From Opitutia bacterium UBA7441 (GTDB lineage Bacteria > Verrucomicrobiota > Verrucomicrobiia > Opitutales > Coraliomargaritaceae): a stretch of DNA of 10,822 nt. Numbering within the stretch: the stretch's first letter is position 1; the number at the start of each line of letters is the position of its first letter. The DNA lies in contig DLQD01000114.1 of NCBI GenBank assembly GCA_002480015.1, positions 1 to 10,822 of the forward strand, in the 5' to 3' direction. The translations under genes and the position numbers were made by a program. The notes under the pieces were generated by a model, which ran no database searches, had not been told where the DNA came from, and was given only the letters and a program-made list of their open reading frames with translations. Below, one piece after another: positions 7,367 through 10,822 of the stretch.

Positions 7367-8068
7367 ATGTCTAATCAAGCACCTTGCCAACTCATCCTCG
7401 CACTCGACATGGAGACCCGTGAAGAAGCCCTCGCCATGCTCGACCGCCTCGGCGATTCGCTCAAATGGGTCAAAATTGGGCTCCAGCTCTTCACCGCCTA
7501 CGGCCCTGACTTCGTGCGTGAAATCGCCGACCGAGGCTACAAGGTATTTCTCGATCTGAAGCTGCACGACATCCCCAACACCGTGGCCAAGGCCGTCCAA
7601 AGCATCGCCGCCCTTCCGGTCGAACTGCTTACGCTCCATGCCAGCGGCGGCGGCGAAATGCTCGAATGGGCAAACAAAGCGCGCGCCGACCATGCACCCG
7701 ACCTTAACTTGCTCGCCGTCACCGTCTTGACCTCGATGAATGAAGCACAACTTCGCTCGCTCAAAGTCAATAACACGCCGGAAGCTCAAGTCCTCCACCT
7801 CGCCGATATCACGCTAAAAGCCGGCATCCAGGGACTCGTCTGCTCCTCACTGGAATTGGCACCTCTGCGCACCCGCTTTGGCTCCCAACCCATCATCGTC
7901 ACACCGGGGATCCGCCCCGCCGGGAGCGCAGCCGATGAGCAAAAACGCATCATGACACCCGCAGCCGCTGCAAAAGCCGGTTCCAGCTACATCGTCGTCG
8001 GGCGCCCTATTCTCAAAGCCGATGACCCCGCCGCTGCCGCCCACGCCATTCAGGCGGAGCTGACTTAG
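7367..8068 (+). CDS. pyrF: Orotidine 5'-phosphate decarboxylase
   Basis: PyrF decarboxylates OMP to UMP, the last step of de novo pyrimidine synthesis. The 233-residue TIM-barrel protein is the usual length for the bacterial class I form. It shows LILALDM (9-15, Asp14), VKIGLQLF (35-42, Lys36), the catalytic DLKLHDIPNT (63-72, the Asp-Lys-x-x-Asp set D63, K65, D68), LLTLHASGG (87-95), VTPGIRP (178-184) and the phosphate-binding VVGRPI (210-215). All key residues are present. ATG 7367 places the first beta strand nine residues in, as expected. There is no Shine-Dalgarno. It leads a plus-strand run with ispD 72 bases downstream and uup beyond. No other pyrimidine gene is in view. Its coding strand is strongly C-rich, like ispD and uup. 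Confidence 0.96.
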   Translation: MSNQAPCQLILALDMETREEALAMLDRLGDSLKWVKIGLQLFTAYGPDFVREIADRGYKVFLDLKLHDIPNTVAKAVQSIAALPVELLTLHASGGGEMLEWANKARADHAPDLNLLAVTVLTSMNEAQLRSLKVNNTPEAQVLHLADITLKAGIQGLVCSSLELAPLRTRFGSQPIIVTPGIRPAGSAADEQKRIMTPAAAAKAGSSYIVVGRPILKADDPAAAAHAIQAELT

Positions 8069-8140
8069 AACCGGAGGACAGCGCACCGTCGCTGCCGACC
8101 GTATCAACACACACTCCAGAGCTTTGAGCCCACTACGAAG

Positions 8141-8848
8141 ATGAATACCGCTATCCTATTGGCCGCTGGCAGCGGCCAGCGCATGCAAGGACGTGTCGAC
8201 GACAAGGTGCTGACCGCCCTAAATGGCAAGCCCGCGATTGCCTACAGCATCGAAGCCTTTGTTAATTCGGGCGTCGCGGACGAGTATTTAGTCGTTTATC
8301 GGGACGAAGCTCAGAAAGCCCTACTTGCTGAAGCACTGAGCGCACATGCGCTCAGTCACTTAAAGATCCAATCCGTGGTCGGAGGCCAGCATAGGCAAGA
8401 CTCGGTCATCCATGCGCTCAATGTCGTCAGCGAGCGATGCGAGCACGTTTTCATACACGACTGCGCGCGCCCCTGCATCACAAGCGAAGCCATCCGGGCA
8501 CTCTACCAAGCCGTCCAACAGGACAAAGCTGCCTGCCTCGCTCACCCCGTCACCGACACAATCAAACGAATCGCAAACCCCGACGAGCTCAAACAAGCAG
8601 AACTCGAAGACCTCGACCGCAGTCGCCTCTGGGCGATGGAAACGCCGCAAGCCTTTCATTTTTCAAGTATCTTGAAAGCCTATCAGAACGTCGTCGCCAA
8701 AGGTCTCACCATCACCGACGATACGGCCGCCGCAGCCAGCATCGGACTGCACACGACGATCGTCCCCAACACAGCGCCCAATCCGAAACTCACCACACCC
8801 AATGACTTGGCCTACATCGAACACTTGCTAAGTAGCCGTATTAATTAA
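8141..8848 (+). CDS. ispD: 2-C-methyl-D-erythritol 4-phosphate cytidylyltransferase
   Basis: IspD joins CTP to MEP to make CDP-methylerythritol, the substrate of IspE, which is encoded nearby. The 235-residue protein has the CTP-binding loop ILLAAGSGQRM (5-15) with conserved Lys22, GGQHRQDSV (81-89), FIHDCARPCIT (104-114, metal/CTP contacts Asp107 and Arg110), PVTDTIK (136-142), WAMETPQAF (164-172), TITDDTAAA (190-198) and KLTTPNDL (216-223). Length is typical, and it is a single-domain IspD rather than an IspDF fusion. ATG 8141 sits directly before the first beta strand. Only GAAG abuts the start, which is too close to act as a normal Shine-Dalgarno. Two inverted repeats lie within the gene, one right after the start. 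It is probably cotranscribed with pyrF upstream (72-base gap) and uup downstream (38-base gap). Confidence 0.95.
   Translation: MNTAILLAAGSGQRMQGRVDDKVLTALNGKPAIAYSIEAFVNSGVADEYLVVYRDEAQKALLAEALSAHALSHLKIQSVVGGQHRQDSVIHALNVVSERCEHVFIHDCARPCITSEAIRALYQAVQQDKAACLAHPVTDTIKRIANPDELKQAELEDLDRSRLWAMETPQAFHFSSILKAYQNVVAKGLTITDDTAAAASIGLHTTIVPNTAPNPKLTTPNDLAYIEHLLSSRIN
8160..8178 (+). repeat. GC-rich hairpin at the start of ispD
   Basis: A perfect 8-base inverted repeat, TGGCCGCT (8160-8167) and AGCGGCCA (8171-8178), closes a 3-base GGC loop. It begins 19 bases after the A of the ispD ATG and covers codons 7-13, which encode the conserved CTP-binding loop. In mRNA this would be a very stable hairpin at the edge of the initiating ribosome footprint. 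The sequence match is certain; any role is inference. Confidence 0.5.
8335..8356. repeat. Perfect 10-base inverted repeat inside ispD
   Basis: ACTGAGCGCA (8335-8344) and TGCGCTCAGT (8347-8356) are exact reverse complements separated only by CA, making a 22-base near-palindrome. It lies within the ispD coding region and encodes part of ALSAHALSH (residues 66-74), between the conserved motifs. No U tract follows it. The structure is directly visible; its function, if any, is unknown. Confidence 0.6.
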
Positions 8849-8886
8849 GCGCCGTTTCACTTTCTCTCCGGCTCACCACGCCACCC

Positions 8887-10788
<1,902 letters not shown>

Positions 10789-10791
10789 GGT

Positions 10792-10822
10792 AACCACTGA
10801 TGAATAATGATTAACACGGATA
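10792..10822. repeat. Start of 10-base-period repeat, continuing past the window
   Basis: Directly after the uup stop three decamers run in register: AACCACTGAT (10792-10801), GAATAATGAT (10802-10811) and TAACACGGAT (10812-10821), each ending in GAT. The window ends inside the array, so its length is unknown. I recall similar intergenic strings of the type NAACACNGAT in Verrucomicrobiota and related environmental genomes, but cannot check this here. It does not look like a rho-independent terminator. Confidence 0.45.

Noticed and set aside
7238..7798. Minus-strand open frame (186 codons) over pyrF and the ispE start
   Set aside because: It is antisense to the conserved pyrF motifs and out of frame with ispE; no recognisable domain.
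8079..8094. CAGCG/CGCTG hairpin between pyrF and ispD as a possible terminator
   Set aside because: The stem is only 5 bases and no U run follows, so I do not call it; cotranscription remains likely.

Overview
This window is a compact, gene-dense stretch of bacterial chromosome of moderately high GC. It holds ten CDSs: nine complete and one cut by the left edge. Every one is recognisable as a housekeeping or widely conserved gene. I see no insertion sequence, phage gene, CRISPR array, tRNA, rRNA, toxin-antitoxin pair or defence cassette, and no gap between genes exceeds about 100 bases. The gene set fits a Gram-negative, MEP-pathway bacterium. Weak Shine-Dalgarno use, an Enzyme I gene without its usual PTS partners, and a decameric repeat of the NAACACNGAT type at the right edge suggest Verrucomicrobiota (Opitutae/Puniceicoccales-like). 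That placement is an inference, not something the sequence proves.

Layout. At the left edge is the C-terminal SAM-binding domain of a TrmH/SpoU RNA methyltransferase (+). Converging on it is a tight four-gene minus-strand cluster, in transcription order nadD (NAD synthesis), rsfS (ribosome silencing factor), a Ste24-type M48 membrane protease, and a secreted endonuclease/exonuclease/phosphatase-family protein. Gaps inside the cluster are about 8 to 30 bases. Diverging from nadD is an ExoD-family membrane protein (+). It converges with ptsI (PTS Enzyme I, -), with a likely bidirectional terminator hairpin between them. Upstream of ptsI on the same strand is ispE (MEP pathway kinase). Diverging from ispE is a plus-strand run of pyrF (UMP synthesis), ispD (MEP cytidylyltransferase) and uup (ABC-F ATPase).

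The genes fall into three functional themes: nucleotide and cofactor supply (nadD, pyrF), isoprenoid precursor synthesis (ispD and ispE, split over two divergent units), and ribosome function (TrmH-like methyltransferase, rsfS, uup).

I did not find a new biological system here. The most unusual items are small: a frame-breaking 14-base tandem repeat in the uup linker, where gain or loss of one unit would remove the C-terminal DNA-binding domain; a perfect 10-base-arm inverted repeat inside ispD; a stable hairpin just after the ispD start codon; a shift in strand composition near 7.3 kb; and the start of a 10-base-period repeat at the right edge.
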